From contig NZ_RQGG01000028.1 in assembly GCF_004769665.1 (NCBI RefSeq), forward strand, positions 124,001-188,000: a stretch of DNA of 64,000 bases, written 5' to 3'. Origin of the DNA: Leptospira kemamanensis. Its GTDB lineage: Bacteria; Spirochaetota; Leptospiria; Leptospirales; Leptospiraceae. Every line of letters begins with the position of its first letter. Position 1 is the stretch's first letter. A program made the position numbers and the translations under genes. Below, one piece after another: positions 1-8,264 of this stretch. A model generated the notes under the pieces. The model worked only from the letters and a program-made list of their open reading frames with translations. It searched no databases and was not told the DNA's origin.

Positions 1-228
1 ATAGACCAAATGAGATGCCATCACAGCAAACTCGGAAGTCAGTTCAATGGATAAGGATTGACTCGTTCTCAAAAATTGAATGAAATCAGATGTGATACGC
101 GAAAGGGAGACTTCAAAAATATCCACCTTATAACTATCAATCAGAGACCATAAAACCGTTAAAGGTCCTTCAGTTAGTCCTCCGTCCTGGTTTTGCCACC
201 GGACGATAAACTCCGGGGTTTGGGACAC
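1..228 (-). CDS. scpA: Segregation and condensation protein A, N-terminal part (runs off the window)
   Basis: The first 76 codons are present and the gene continues past the left edge. The translation has the ScpA N-terminal pattern: an F-x-GPL-x-VLWSLI stretch, then KVDIFEVSLSRIT, then a region ending EFAVMASHLVY, matching the kleisin segment that contacts SMC. ScpA with ScpB and SMC compacts and segregates the chromosome. The GTG at 226-228 is the only plausible start, because an in-frame TAA (the cheY stop) lies two codons upstream. The gap to cheY is three bases, so scpA is probably the next gene of the chemotaxis operon. The family call rests on a short fragment. Confidence 0.75.
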   Translation of the reverse strand, partial: MSQTPEFIVRWQNQDGGLTEGPLTVLWSLIDSYKVDIFEVSLSRITSDFIQFLRTSQSLSIELTSEFAVMASHLVY

Positions 229-231
229 GAC

Positions 232-594
232 TTATAAACCTAATGCTTTAGCAGCTGCTTGTTGCAATCTTTCTGGTGGGAAAGGTTTTACAACGAAATC
301 CTTAACACCCATTTTGATTGCTTTTGCTAAAAGGTCTTCTTGTCCAAGTGCTGTCACCATGATGATTTTAGCAGAAGCATCAAATTTGATAATTTCCTTT
401 GTTGCTTCGATACCATCTTTTTCACGCATCGTGATGTCCATAGTGACCAAGTCTGGTTTGAGGTTTTTGTATTGTTCTACCGCAATATTACCATTCTCTG
501 CTTCACCAACGATTTCGTGACCTGCTCCAACTAACGCATCTTTAACGAGCGTTCTCATGAATTTTGCATCATCTACAACCAAAATTCTTGCCAT
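232..594 (-). CDS. cheY: CheY-type single-domain response regulator
   Basis: A 120-residue stand-alone receiver domain of normal CheY length. It shows the acidic pair D8/D9, the phosphoacceptor D53 in VTMDITM, the switch threonine T81 and the lysine K103 before Pro. It would take phosphate from CheA and bind the flagellar switch. It lies one base downstream of cheB in the run cheW-cheA-cheB-cheY, which supports a chemotaxis role over a general regulator. Leptospires carry several CheY paralogues, so which motor output it serves is not shown by the sequence. Confidence 0.93.
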   Translation of the reverse strand: MARILVVDDAKFMRTLVKDALVGAGHEIVGEAENGNIAVEQYKNLKPDLVTMDITMREKDGIEATKEIIKFDASAKIIMVTALGQEDLLAKAIKMGVKDFVVKPFPPERLQQAAAKALGL

Positions 595-595
595 G

Positions 596-1663
596 TTAAT
601 TCCCTCTCGACTTTAATAATTCAATCATTTTTGGTACTAATTCTTCCACTGGGAGAACAAAATCAATTCCCCCAAGTTCCACAGCCACACGATTCATCCC
701 ATACACAACTGAAGTAGCTTCATTTTGTGCCAAGGTAATTCCACCTTTCGTGTGTATGTTGGTGATGGCTTGTGATCCGTCTTTTCCCATACCTGTCATG
801 ATCATGGATAAAAGATGGTCTGCTCCATACGATTCCACCAAACTATCAAACAATACTTCAATGGATGGCCTGTGACCATTCACTTGTTCTGAGTGAGTGA
901 GTTCAATGAAACGATCTTTTCCTTTTGAAACTACCTTCATTTGGTAGTCACCAGGGGCAATGTATGCTGTACCAACTTGCACCAAATCTCCCTGTTCTGC
1001 TTCTTTCACATGTATTTTAGACAAAGAATTCAGTCTGTCAGCAAAAGCCTTTGTGAACCCTGCTGGCATATGTTGCACAACAAAAATCGGCTTCGGAAAA
1101 TCAGCTGGAATCCCTGCAAAAACGGTTTGTAACGCTTTTGGCCCTCCCGTGGAAGTGCCAATACCGATAGCATCTACTTGGATCGGTTTTTGAAAACTTT
1201 TATTTGTTTGGCGTTCAACGCGTTCCGGACGCAATTGGGGTTCGGGACTGATTTGTTTGGAATCAGAAAACCCTTTGATTTTCGCAGATAAAATGGCTGC
1301 GATATCTTCTGGTGAAAACTGGTTCCCACTGGAAGGTTTCGGAATGAAGTCTACGGCACCGAGTTCAAGAGCCTTAAATGTAGCATCTGCCCCATGTTGT
1401 GTTAACACCGACAACATGATCACATGGCTTGGAAGTTTCTTTTTTTTGATTTCCGCAAGAGCCGTAAGACCATCCATGATCGGCATCTCGATGTCCAAAA
1501 CGATAAAATCGGGTTTTAGTTTTTCTGCTAAATCAATACAATCCATTCCTGTTTTGCCAGTAGCAATCACAGAAATTTCCTCTTTTTTGGTGAGGGCATC
1601 ACTTAATATATTTCTCACAAGCAGTGAGTCATCAATGATCACAACAGTCGGTTTTTTGTTCAT
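596..1663 (-). CDS. cheB: Chemotaxis protein-glutamate methylesterase CheB
   Basis: 355 residues with a receiver domain (about 5-120; D11/D12 and phosphoacceptor D57 in VLDIEMP), a linker, and a C-terminal methylesterase domain (about 163-350). The catalytic triad is visible as S171 in GTSTGG, H198 in VVQHMP and D295 in GMGKDG. It removes methyl groups from, or deamidates, chemoreceptor glutamates in adaptation. The ATG overlaps the cheA stop codon in an ATGA, so the two are probably translationally coupled. No cheR is present in this window. Confidence 0.95.
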   Translation of the reverse strand: MNKKPTVVIIDDSLLVRNILSDALTKKEEISVIATGKTGMDCIDLAEKLKPDFIVLDIEMPIMDGLTALAEIKKKKLPSHVIMLSVLTQHGADATFKALELGAVDFIPKPSSGNQFSPEDIAAILSAKIKGFSDSKQISPEPQLRPERVERQTNKSFQKPIQVDAIGIGTSTGGPKALQTVFAGIPADFPKPIFVVQHMPAGFTKAFADRLNSLSKIHVKEAEQGDLVQVGTAYIAPGDYQMKVVSKGKDRFIELTHSEQVNGHRPSIEVLFDSLVESYGADHLLSMIMTGMGKDGSQAITNIHTKGGITLAQNEATSVVYGMNRVAVELGGIDFVLPVEELVPKMIELLKSRGN

Positions 1664-4600
1664 GATTTATGAATCAACTCAACTAACTCATCAAAGTCTG
1701 GTAAAAATACTAAAACACCAATTAGGTTACTACCTTGGTGATTGAATTCAGTATGCATGGACAAAAATTTAGTTCGTTCTGGTTTCACGATGTCCACCAC
1801 TTCCATAAAACTTCCTGTAATCATTTCTGGAACAGAAGGTAAAATTTCTTTTTTTAGTTTATTGGAAAGTGAGTTCATCACACTGGAACAAACAATATTT
1901 GAAATTTCAGATAATACGGACATCATATCATCAGACAATTTATGATTACTTCCTTCCGCATACTTTGCATCTTCGGAACCAAGAAGTTCTTTTGCGATTT
2001 CAGATCCGTTCTCCTCAGAAAACATCATCAGTAAATTTCCATTCAAATCCCCAGTCATTCGGATTTTCATTCCAAAAAATGGGTCCATGGAATAACGGAA
2101 TTCTTTCGCCAAACCATCTCTATCAGTTAACTTGATTTCAGGAATGAATAACTCCACTTCCTTTCCAACTAACTGAGATAGTACGACTCCAGCATTCATC
2201 ATACCGGTATTTACAATGTTTTCCAATTTTTTGATGTCTTTGGAAGACATGATTTCATTGATGGCTTCTGTAGACAAAGAAGCAACTTGATTCAATCGTT
2301 CTTCTTTTTGTTCCACAAATCCTTTGATGATTTCTGCAGCTTGTTCTCTTTCCGTAAGTTTTCCGTGATCGATTTTTGCCACATCCGCAAGTCTGTGGAT
2401 CTCATCTGTTTTATGATCCAGAACTAATGTGGATGTGGATGTCGAACTAGTTGGTTCCTCTGAGTGACCATTCACAGTGGTTTCCTTTTTCGAAACTTCT
2501 GTGGTTATTTTTTGGTTGGTCACAGGTTCTTCGGTAAACACCTCTTCTTTGGGAACTATGATGTGTTTTTCGATTTTATGTTTATCTTTTTTGACACGAG
2601 ACTTATCTTTTGCTCGTAACTCAATGAGTTTTGCATTGTAACGATTGGTTGGATGGTTGGACTTAAAGATATACTCAGAGTCCGACATTTCCAAAGAACG
2701 AATGGTGGACGAACGTTTCATCATCTCACCCGCGACGGATTTGTCTGACCAATCCACTTTGTCGGCTGCAATTTCAACAAGACCAGGAATGTCCAAAACC
2801 AAGATGATGGTTCCATCTCCCATGATGGTCGCACCCGTTAATCCTTGTACATCTTGGAAATTTTTACCGAGAGATTTGATGACTGTTTCATGTTTTCCAA
2901 TCAGGTCATCCACCATAAACCCAAGTTTCCTTGTTTTATAATTTACGATGACAACGGGAACTTCCGCCATCTCTTGTTTGTCGGCAAGACCCAGGATGCG
3001 ATTCAAACGGTAAATCGGTAGGACTTCCCCACGTAAGTTGATGATTTCGTGTCCTTCCAAGGTAGTGATTTGATCCAGATTTACCTTGATGGTTTCGGAT
3101 ACTTCCGATAATGGGAAAGCATACACTTCTTCTTCCATAATCACAAGGATGGATGGAATGATGGCAAGGGCTTGTGGGAACGATAAGGTAAAAGATGATC
3201 CTTTTCCTTCTTCCGAATGGATGATGATTTTTCCTTTGAACTCTTCAATGAGTTTGTTCACCACATTCATCCCCACACCACGTCCAGAGATGTCGGAGAT
3301 TTTATCTGCTGTAGAAAAACCTGGTGCAAAGATAAATTGAAAGATATCAGATTCAGATAGATTTTGTGAGTCGGCCTCTGTCACTAACCCACGTTCGATG
3401 GCTTTTTTTAGGATTTTGTTTTTACTCAATCCCTTTCCATCATCTCGAATTTCGACAAGGATATTGGAACCACCTTGGTAGGCATTGAGTTCCACAGTTC
3501 CTTCTTCTGATTTCCCTGCGAGTTTTCGTTCCTCAGGAGATTCGATACCATGGTCCACAGAATTACGAATGAGATGGATGAGAGGTTCCCCAATCGCATC
3601 GATCACTTTTTTATCGAGTTCTGTGTTTTCACCGCGAAGTACTAAATTGACTTGTTTGCCAGTTTCGAGAGATAAATCGCGAATGAGCCTTGTGAAACGA
3701 TTGAAAACAGAACCAATCGGAACCATTCGAATGTTCATGATTCCTGTTTGTAAGTCTTTAGAGATTCGATTGATTTGATCGATTTTCCCTTTGAGTTCAT
3801 TGAACAAAGAATCTTCACCAAATTGCGCCACTAAGTCATCGTAGATCTTCTGGAATCCAGAGTTAGTGATCACAAGCTCCCCGACGTTGTTCATGAGCTG
3901 GTCAAGTTTATCAGAAGATACCTTAATGGTTCGCATCACTACTTTAGAATCAGTGACTGCTTTTTCAAAATTAGCTGTACCTTTCGAAACAATTTTTTCT
4001 TCTACATCCGCTCCGGAAAGATCCGTTACATTTGTGGAAACAGGGGAAACATCCGCTCGTTTTTCAAGCGCTTCCATTTCGGTTTCTGGAATTTGGATTT
4101 CCTGAACGGAAAGTGTATCCACCATATCGATGTTACACTGTGCATACAATTCATCTTTTGAACTTTTTGTCACGGTGACAAAGGATAACGCAAAATTACC
4201 TTGTCCATTGTCCAATGCATCTTCCGAAGGATTACATTTGATGACAACTCCTGACTGAGTGACAGATTGCAGAATGAGTAACAAACGAAGATTCTGCATC
4301 GGAGTATCATTTTTTAACTTGAGATCAACCGTGTAAGCAGATAATCCATCCTCTTCTTTTAAGGCCATTCGGACTTCTGAGATTTCTTCTTCTGTTAAAC
4401 GAGTAGCTGTGTCGGAAGCACCAGAATTTTGTTTGGTCTTCGTTTGTGCTCCGGAAGATTTAGAAGACGAACTGGCACCAGAAACGGAGACTTCATAATC
4501 TTGTAATTTTTTGATCATGTCATGAAAGGGAGTTTCCACTTTCACACCATTGGCAACACCTTCGATTACCTGTTTGATCAAATCAAAACATTCAAAAAGT

Positions 4601-4869
4601 AAATTAACCAGTTTAACATTGATTTCTAAACTACCTTCTCTAATTTTTTGGAGAAGGTTTTCCATCGTATGTGCCAGGTCGGACAAATTGTACAACCCAA
4701 CGAAGGCAGAAGAACTTTTTAAGGAATGTGCTGCACGAAAGATATCATTGATGATCTCTGGATTTTCATGATCTTTTTCCAGTTTTACCAAATTGGAATT
4801 CAGTTCTTCAATTTGGTCCTCGGACTCTTCCAGGAAAACTTCTGTGTATTCACCTAAAATTCCAGCCAA
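1660..4869 (-). CDS. cheA: Chemotaxis histidine kinase CheA with a C-terminal CheC-like domain
   Basis: 1069 residues, much longer than a usual CheA (about 650-700). Order: Hpt/P1 with H48 in AAHSLKSS; a P2-like region about 155-260; dimerisation P3 about 310-380; ATPase P4 with N436 in the N box, DDGKG at 476-480 and GRGVGMN at 529-535; CheW-like P5 about 565-705; a charged linker; and a CheC/CheX-like domain at 867-1069. In that domain the phosphatase pattern S/D-x3-E-x2-N-x22-P is intact once (E988, N991). In the first copy Asn replaces the key Glu (N887 keeps its Pro at the right spacing). The start is TTG at 4867-4869: an in-frame stop lies seven codons upstream, and AAGGG sits eight bases before it. 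Confidence 0.93.
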   Translation of the reverse strand: MAGILGEYTEVFLEESEDQIEELNSNLVKLEKDHENPEIINDIFRAAHSLKSSSAFVGLYNLSDLAHTMENLLQKIREGSLEINVKLVNLLFECFDLIKQVIEGVANGVKVETPFHDMIKKLQDYEVSVSGASSSSKSSGAQTKTKQNSGASDTATRLTEEEISEVRMALKEEDGLSAYTVDLKLKNDTPMQNLRLLLILQSVTQSGVVIKCNPSEDALDNGQGNFALSFVTVTKSSKDELYAQCNIDMVDTLSVQEIQIPETEMEALEKRADVSPVSTNVTDLSGADVEEKIVSKGTANFEKAVTDSKVVMRTIKVSSDKLDQLMNNVGELVITNSGFQKIYDDLVAQFGEDSLFNELKGKIDQINRISKDLQTGIMNIRMVPIGSVFNRFTRLIRDLSLETGKQVNLVLRGENTELDKKVIDAIGEPLIHLIRNSVDHGIESPEERKLAGKSEEGTVELNAYQGGSNILVEIRDDGKGLSKNKILKKAIERGLVTEADSQNLSESDIFQFIFAPGFSTADKISDISGRGVGMNVVNKLIEEFKGKIIIHSEEGKGSSFTLSFPQALAIIPSILVIMEEEVYAFPLSEVSETIKVNLDQITTLEGHEIINLRGEVLPIYRLNRILGLADKQEMAEVPVVIVNYKTRKLGFMVDDLIGKHETVIKSLGKNFQDVQGLTGATIMGDGTIILVLDIPGLVEIAADKVDWSDKSVAGEMMKRSSTIRSLEMSDSEYIFKSNHPTNRYNAKLIELRAKDKSRVKKDKHKIEKHIIVPKEEVFTEEPVTNQKITTEVSKKETTVNGHSEEPTSSTSTSTLVLDHKTDEIHRLADVAKIDHGKLTEREQAAEIIKGFVEQKEERLNQVASLSTEAINEIMSSKDIKKLENIVNTGMMNAGVVLSQLVGKEVELFIPEIKLTDRDGLAKEFRYSMDPFFGMKIRMTGDLNGNLLMMFSEENGSEIAKELLGSEDAKYAEGSNHKLSDDMMSVLSEISNIVCSSVMNSLSNKLKKEILPSVPEMITGSFMEVVDIVKPERTKFLSMHTEFNHQGSNLIGVLVFLPDFDELVELIHKS

Positions 4870-4887
4870 TGTCGTATCCCTTATTCC

Positions 4888-5391
4888 TTACTTCGTGATG
4901 GAAACAAAGTTAACAATTTGTTCCAAATCCAAATTCAAAACCAAATGGTCTTCGTATCTAGAAACTGATTCAACCATCTTACTATAGTTTAACGACAAAT
5001 CATCGGTTGTATAACTAATGAAGTCCTTCTGAATTTTAACTACTTGTTTGACTTCGTCGACTAAGATCCCAATCCGTTTTTCGTCTAACATAACAACTAC
5101 GATACGTGAGATGGGAGAAATGTCCGAGTCTGTATTATGAAATCTTTTTTTAAGATCCACAATCGGAATGATTTCCCCGCGAAGGTTAATCACTCCTAAA
5201 ATATAATCTTCCACATTGGGAATTCGAGTGATGAGAACTGGTTTTAGTATTTCATGAACTAGTAGCAAACGGATCCCAAAAAATTCCTTCTCAATGGTGA
5301 AAGTGAGAAATTGTTCAAGGTCTCCTAAATCAGACTCTTGTTCCATTTTGGTTTTTTCGGCAAGGGATGTTAGGAGTTTTTCTTGGTCCAT
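4888..5391 (-). CDS. cheW: CheW coupling protein
   Basis: 167 residues forming one CheW domain (about 27-165) with the typical ILGVINLRGEIIPIVDL core and a later RIGILVDEVKQVVKI strand pair. CheW links chemoreceptors to CheA P5. The first 25 residues are an extra charged N-terminal segment. It is the first chemotaxis gene in transcription order, 18 bases before the cheA TTG, and follows the formyl-THF cyclo-ligase gene after 36 bases, so the whole chemotaxis set may be co-transcribed with the upstream housekeeping genes. Confidence 0.93.
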   Translation of the reverse strand: MDQEKLLTSLAEKTKMEQESDLGDLEQFLTFTIEKEFFGIRLLLVHEILKPVLITRIPNVEDYILGVINLRGEIIPIVDLKKRFHNTDSDISPISRIVVVMLDEKRIGILVDEVKQVVKIQKDFISYTTDDLSLNYSKMVESVSRYEDHLVLNLDLEQIVNFVSITK

Positions 5392-5427
5392 ATGCTTCTT
5401 CGAATCGTGTCAGAATCCTACATGGAT

Positions 5428-6012
5428 TCAATCGAAAAACGAGTGAATTTGAAATTCTGTAATCATTTTTCCGACTTTTACATCGTGTGGTTCGCTTAAG
5501 AATGGGACGGGAAAAAATTTAGAAAAACTAAAACCGATGGTTTTCTTTTGCACTAGTTCAGAAGCCAAGATGCGATCATAATACCCGCCTCCACGACCCA
5601 AACGGTACCCTTTTTCATGAAAACCTAAGGCTGGAACCAAAATCAAATCCGCTTCCTCTACGGATATCTCCTCATCTCCATTCGGTTCAAAAATACCATG
5701 GGGTCCTTTGGTAAATGTAAAGGGACGAATGAATCGCATATGATGGTCTTTTTCCACTTTCGGAAAAAACCATTTTGCAGAATGCCTAGCTTCGATAAAT
5801 CCAGTGGGCCTCGGAAGTGGGCAAGATTCCACCACAGGCAAAACATCTACTTCATACTGTAGATCCGGAACATAGGTGATGATTTTTGTTTTTCCTTGTA
5901 ATAGGGGAAAAAGTTTTTTTAAGATGGCCGCTTCTAGTTCCTCACGGTCTGTGAGTTTGGCGATATTGTTTTTTAGAATTTCCCTTGCGTCTTTTTTGGC
6001 AATTGGATTCAA
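5428..6012 (-). CDS. fthC: 5-formyltetrahydrofolate cyclo-ligase
   Basis: 194 residues, normal for the family. The enzyme converts 5-formyl-THF to 5,10-methenyl-THF with ATP. Diagnostic segments are the substrate-site PTGFIEAR stretch and the C-terminal LVPALGFHEKGYRLG motif followed by a glycine-rich GRGGGYYDRIL loop. The ATG at 6010-6012 overlaps the zapA stop by four bases. Linkage of this gene (ygfA in Escherichia coli) to zapA is well known in proteobacteria, where 6S RNA lies between them; here the genes overlap and nothing fits between. Confidence 0.9.
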   Translation of the reverse strand: MNPIAKKDAREILKNNIAKLTDREELEAAILKKLFPLLQGKTKIITYVPDLQYEVDVLPVVESCPLPRPTGFIEARHSAKWFFPKVEKDHHMRFIRPFTFTKGPHGIFEPNGDEEISVEEADLILVPALGFHEKGYRLGRGGGYYDRILASELVQKKTIGFSFSKFFPVPFLSEPHDVKVGKMITEFQIHSFFD

Positions 6013-6326
6013 AAATGATCCCCAATGATTCCCTCTTCCAAAAGAGAGATGATTTTTTTAGTTCGTTCTTCCAATTCCGGATTTTCGTTCGTTTTGGAAC
6101 CTAACTCACGCATTTGGAAAAGTTCGTCGGCAAGATTTAGGGCACAAAGTACGGCAAGTTTCGTTTTGGAAGCATTGGGCAAAACTTTCCCTAGTTCCAA
6201 AAGGCGTGATTCCACATAATCAGCCACTTCTGAAATGTATCCAGAAGAGGCTTCACCAACGATGGTATAAGTTTCACCAAAGATTTGTTTGGTGATTTTA
6301 TGAGAGTTTGGGGCAGATTCTGCCAT
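6009..6326 (-). CDS. zapA: Cell-division protein ZapA
   Basis: 105 residues matching the ZapA family. The N-terminal ITKQIFGETYTIVGEASSGY segment is the typical beta-sheet start. It is followed by a helix with YVESRLLELGKVLP, then KLAVLCALNLADELFQM, and a charged C-terminal coiled coil. ZapA bundles FtsZ filaments at the division site. It sits between an acidic coiled-coil gene (5-base gap) and the cyclo-ligase gene (4-base overlap), so all three are probably co-translated. Confidence 0.85.
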   Translation of the reverse strand: MAESAPNSHKITKQIFGETYTIVGEASSGYISEVADYVESRLLELGKVLPNASKTKLAVLCALNLADELFQMRELGSKTNENPELEERTKKIISLLEEGIIGDHF

Positions 6327-6331
6327 ATGAT

Positions 6332-6976
6332 TTATTTTGGATCGTCTTCAATGATGAGAAAATCGTCGTCGTCATCCGCATCAAAAACGCTAATGGCTTC
6401 GTCTTCATCATCAATAATGATATCATCATCCTCATCGATTTCCACAGTTGGGACTTCATCTTCTGATTCCACAACCAACTCTTCTTTTTCAAAAGAAGCG
6501 GATGCAGGTGTTTTTTCTAAAACATCTTCTGCTTGGAATTCTGATTCATCTTCATCGAGTAAAATGATTTCATCATCATCTTCTGTGGTAAGACTAGGAG
6601 TGGCAACTGCCGCTGCGGCAGCTACAGGTGCGACGGGTGCATCAGTAGAAGAGGGAGATTGTGGTGCTTTCGGAGTGGAACTTCCAGTGGTAGGAAGACC
6701 ATCCAATCGGCCAAGAAGTTGGTGCACTTTGGATTCGAGTAAACTTTCTCTTTCTTTGAGTTCGTTTAATTCGTCGGTCGCGTCTTGGAGTTGTGTGCGT
6801 AGCGTTTTTAATTCGCGCTCTTTTTCCTCCATTGCGAGCTTCATTTGGTCATTTTCCGCGCGGAGGGTTTCGTTTTCCGTCTCTAGGCGGGCATTTTCTG
6901 TTCTTAGGTCCTGGATGAGCTCTAGGGCCTTAACAACTTTACTTTCTAGCTCTTCAATGGTTTCGATTTTTAACAT
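6332..6976 (-). CDS. Coiled-coil protein with a very acidic tail, possible division partner of ZapA
   Basis: 214 residues from the ATG at 6974-6976; a TTG at 7021 would add 15 poorly supported residues. Residues about 4-75 are a continuous Leu/Glu heptad coiled coil (for example NARLETENETLRAENDQM). Next comes a Pro/Ala linker with a run of alternating Ala and Val. The last 90 residues are extremely rich in Asp and Glu (DEDDDIIIDDEDE, DADDDDDFLIIEDD). There is no catalytic motif and no membrane segment. The position just before zapA and the ZapB-like coiled coil suggest a role in division, but this is inference. The complementary strand has a long serine-rich frame that only reflects the Asp/Glu codons. 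Confidence 0.75.
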   Translation of the reverse strand: MLKIETIEELESKVVKALELIQDLRTENARLETENETLRAENDQMKLAMEEKERELKTLRTQLQDATDELNELKERESLLESKVHQLLGRLDGLPTTGSSTPKAPQSPSSTDAPVAPVAAAAAVATPSLTTEDDDEIILLDEDESEFQAEDVLEKTPASASFEKEELVVESEDEVPTVEIDEDDDIIIDDEDEAISVFDADDDDDFLIIEDDPK

Positions 6977-7033
6977 GATAACAATCCGATGGAATAGAAT
7001 AGACGAGCTATTCCATTCCAATCAAGCACTAAT

Positions 7034-7387
7034 TTACTTAGCGACTTTGGTTTTTTCGACGATGGCGTTGAATACTTCTTTGTGGTTGTAAGCAAGATCA
7101 GCCAATGTCTTACGGTCTAAGTTGATTCCGTGAGTTTTGAGAGCGTGAATGAATTTTGAATAAGACATTCCATTTTCTCTTACTGCGGCATTAATACGCG
7201 TAATCCAAAGTTTACGGAATTCAGACTTTTTCTTTCTACGGTCACGGTATGCCCATTGACCAGCTTTCATGACAGCAGATTTTGCTGTTCTGAAAAGTTT
7301 AGAACGTCCGCCTCTAAAACCTTTGGCTTTCGCTAGAACTTTTTTTCTACGATTCTTATGGATGGTTCCGTTGACTGCGCGTGGCAT
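7034..7387 (-). CDS. rplT: 50S ribosomal protein L20
   Basis: 117 residues, full length. L20 signature segments include the basic N terminus [21 protein letters not shown] and the later [19 protein letters not shown] and [13 protein letters not shown]. It binds 23S rRNA early in assembly of the large subunit. It is the third gene of the conserved infC-rpmI-rplT cluster, three bases after rpmI. In several bacteria L20 represses this operon by binding its leader; a structured leader before infC is annotated separately. Confidence 0.97.
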   Translation of the reverse strand: MPRAVNGTIHKNRRKKVLAKAKGFRGGRSKLFRTAKSAVMKAGQWAYRDRRKKKSEFRKLWITRINAAVRENGMSYSKFIHALKTHGINLDRKTLADLAYNHKEVFNAIVEKTKVAK

Positions 7388-7390
7388 CGT

Positions 7391-7591
7391 TTAACCTCCG
7401 TAAGGTAGAAGTTTTTCTACACGATTATAATCGGTTTCGTGGATGAGGTGCATTCCACGGCTTTGGTGTTTCATCTTAGGAGATTTTTTCTCTAAGATAT
7501 GTCTTCGGAACGCACAACCACGTTTGATTTTACCAGATTTGGTAAACTTAAAACGTTTGGCTGCTGCCCTATTGGTCTTTAGCTTATACAT
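7391..7591 (-). CDS. rpmI: 50S ribosomal protein L35
   Basis: 66 residues, normal length. Matches L35 with [22 protein letters not shown] at the start, the basic [18 protein letters not shown] stretch, and the typical C terminus ending in LLPYGG. It lies eight bases after infC and three before rplT, the standard order. Confidence 0.97.
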   Translation of the reverse strand: MYKLKTNRAAAKRFKFTKSGKIKRGCAFRRHILEKKSPKMKHQSRGMHLIHETDYNRVEKLLPYGG

Positions 7592-7599
7592 AGTTGTTT

Positions 7600-8163
7600 T
7601 TATCCTTTAGCTTTCTCACTAATTGGGTTCATCACGACCACTATCGTCTTTCCGTCGTGTACCGGCATTTTTTCGGGAGAGGCATGCTCTTTTAGGTCCT
7701 CGACAAACCGGTTAACAATATTCATTCCAATTTCAGAGTGAACCATCTCTCTGCCTCGGAATCGAAGAGTCACTTTTACTTTATCACCCTTTTGCAAGAA
7801 TTCTAAAGCATGACGCTTCTTAATCTCGAAGTCATGGTTATCAATCCGCGGGCGGATTTTGATTTCTTTCACCGTGACAACGTGTTGTTTCTTTTTCGCT
7901 TCTTTCGTTTTTTTCAGAAGTTCGAATTTGTATTTTCCAAAATCGATCAGCTTACAGACGTGAACATCTTGGTCACCCGAGACTTCCACCAAATCAAGGT
8001 TAGCTTCCTTAGCTCTTCTCAGAGCTTCGTCCAGAGTAACGATATCAGATCCTTCGTCACTGACGAGTCGGATCGATGCTACATTGGTAATTTGTTCGTT
8101 AATTCTGATGTGGGCGAATTTATCTTGGTTTGGGTTCCCTCTAGGGTTGGGCCGTTTCTGCAT
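7600..8163 (-). CDS. infC: Translation initiation factor IF-3
   Basis: 187 residues. The N-terminal domain contains [19 protein letters not shown] and the C-terminal domain contains [18 protein letters not shown] and [18 protein letters not shown], all standard IF-3 segments. It binds the 30S subunit and checks start-codon pairing. The start here is ATG, not the AUU used by some bacteria, with GGAG five bases upstream (8169-8172). The two G residues of that ribosome site also form the end of an 8-bp hairpin stem, which suggests translation control. Confidence 0.97.
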   Translation of the reverse strand: MQKRPNPRGNPNQDKFAHIRINEQITNVASIRLVSDEGSDIVTLDEALRRAKEANLDLVEVSGDQDVHVCKLIDFGKYKFELLKKTKEAKKKQHVVTVKEIKIRPRIDNHDFEIKKRHALEFLQKGDKVKVTLRFRGREMVHSEIGMNIVNRFVEDLKEHASPEKMPVHDGKTIVVVMNPISEKAKG

Positions 8164-8264
8164 TCAGTCTCCGAAATTTCTTTCAATTTCCAATTTCGGA
8201 TGAAAAACTAGGCACGCAAGTACATTTCTTTGGAAATGCCCAGGTTCTTCTGCTAAAGCGTGCC
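8164..8264 (-). promoter_or_regulatory. Structured leader before infC
   Basis: On the coding strand two stem-loops precede infC. The outer one pairs GGCACGC (8258-8264) with GCGTGCC (8211-8217) and contains an inner CATTTC-CAAA-GAAATG hairpin. The second pairs CCGAAATT (8192-8199) with AATTTCGG (8171-8178) and ends inside the infC ribosome site. IF-3/L20 operons are autoregulated in several bacteria; this arrangement fits that idea but is unproven. The outer stem overlaps the last codons of the upstream gene. Confidence 0.5.

Noticed and set aside
6005..6015. A 6S RNA gene between zapA and the cyclo-ligase gene
   Set aside because: The two genes overlap by four bases, so no RNA gene can lie there.
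6285..7091. A 268-codon serine-rich frame on the plus strand opposite the coiled-coil gene
   Set aside because: It is the complement of Asp/Glu-rich codons; no ribosome site, and it covers parts of three well-supported genes on the other strand.
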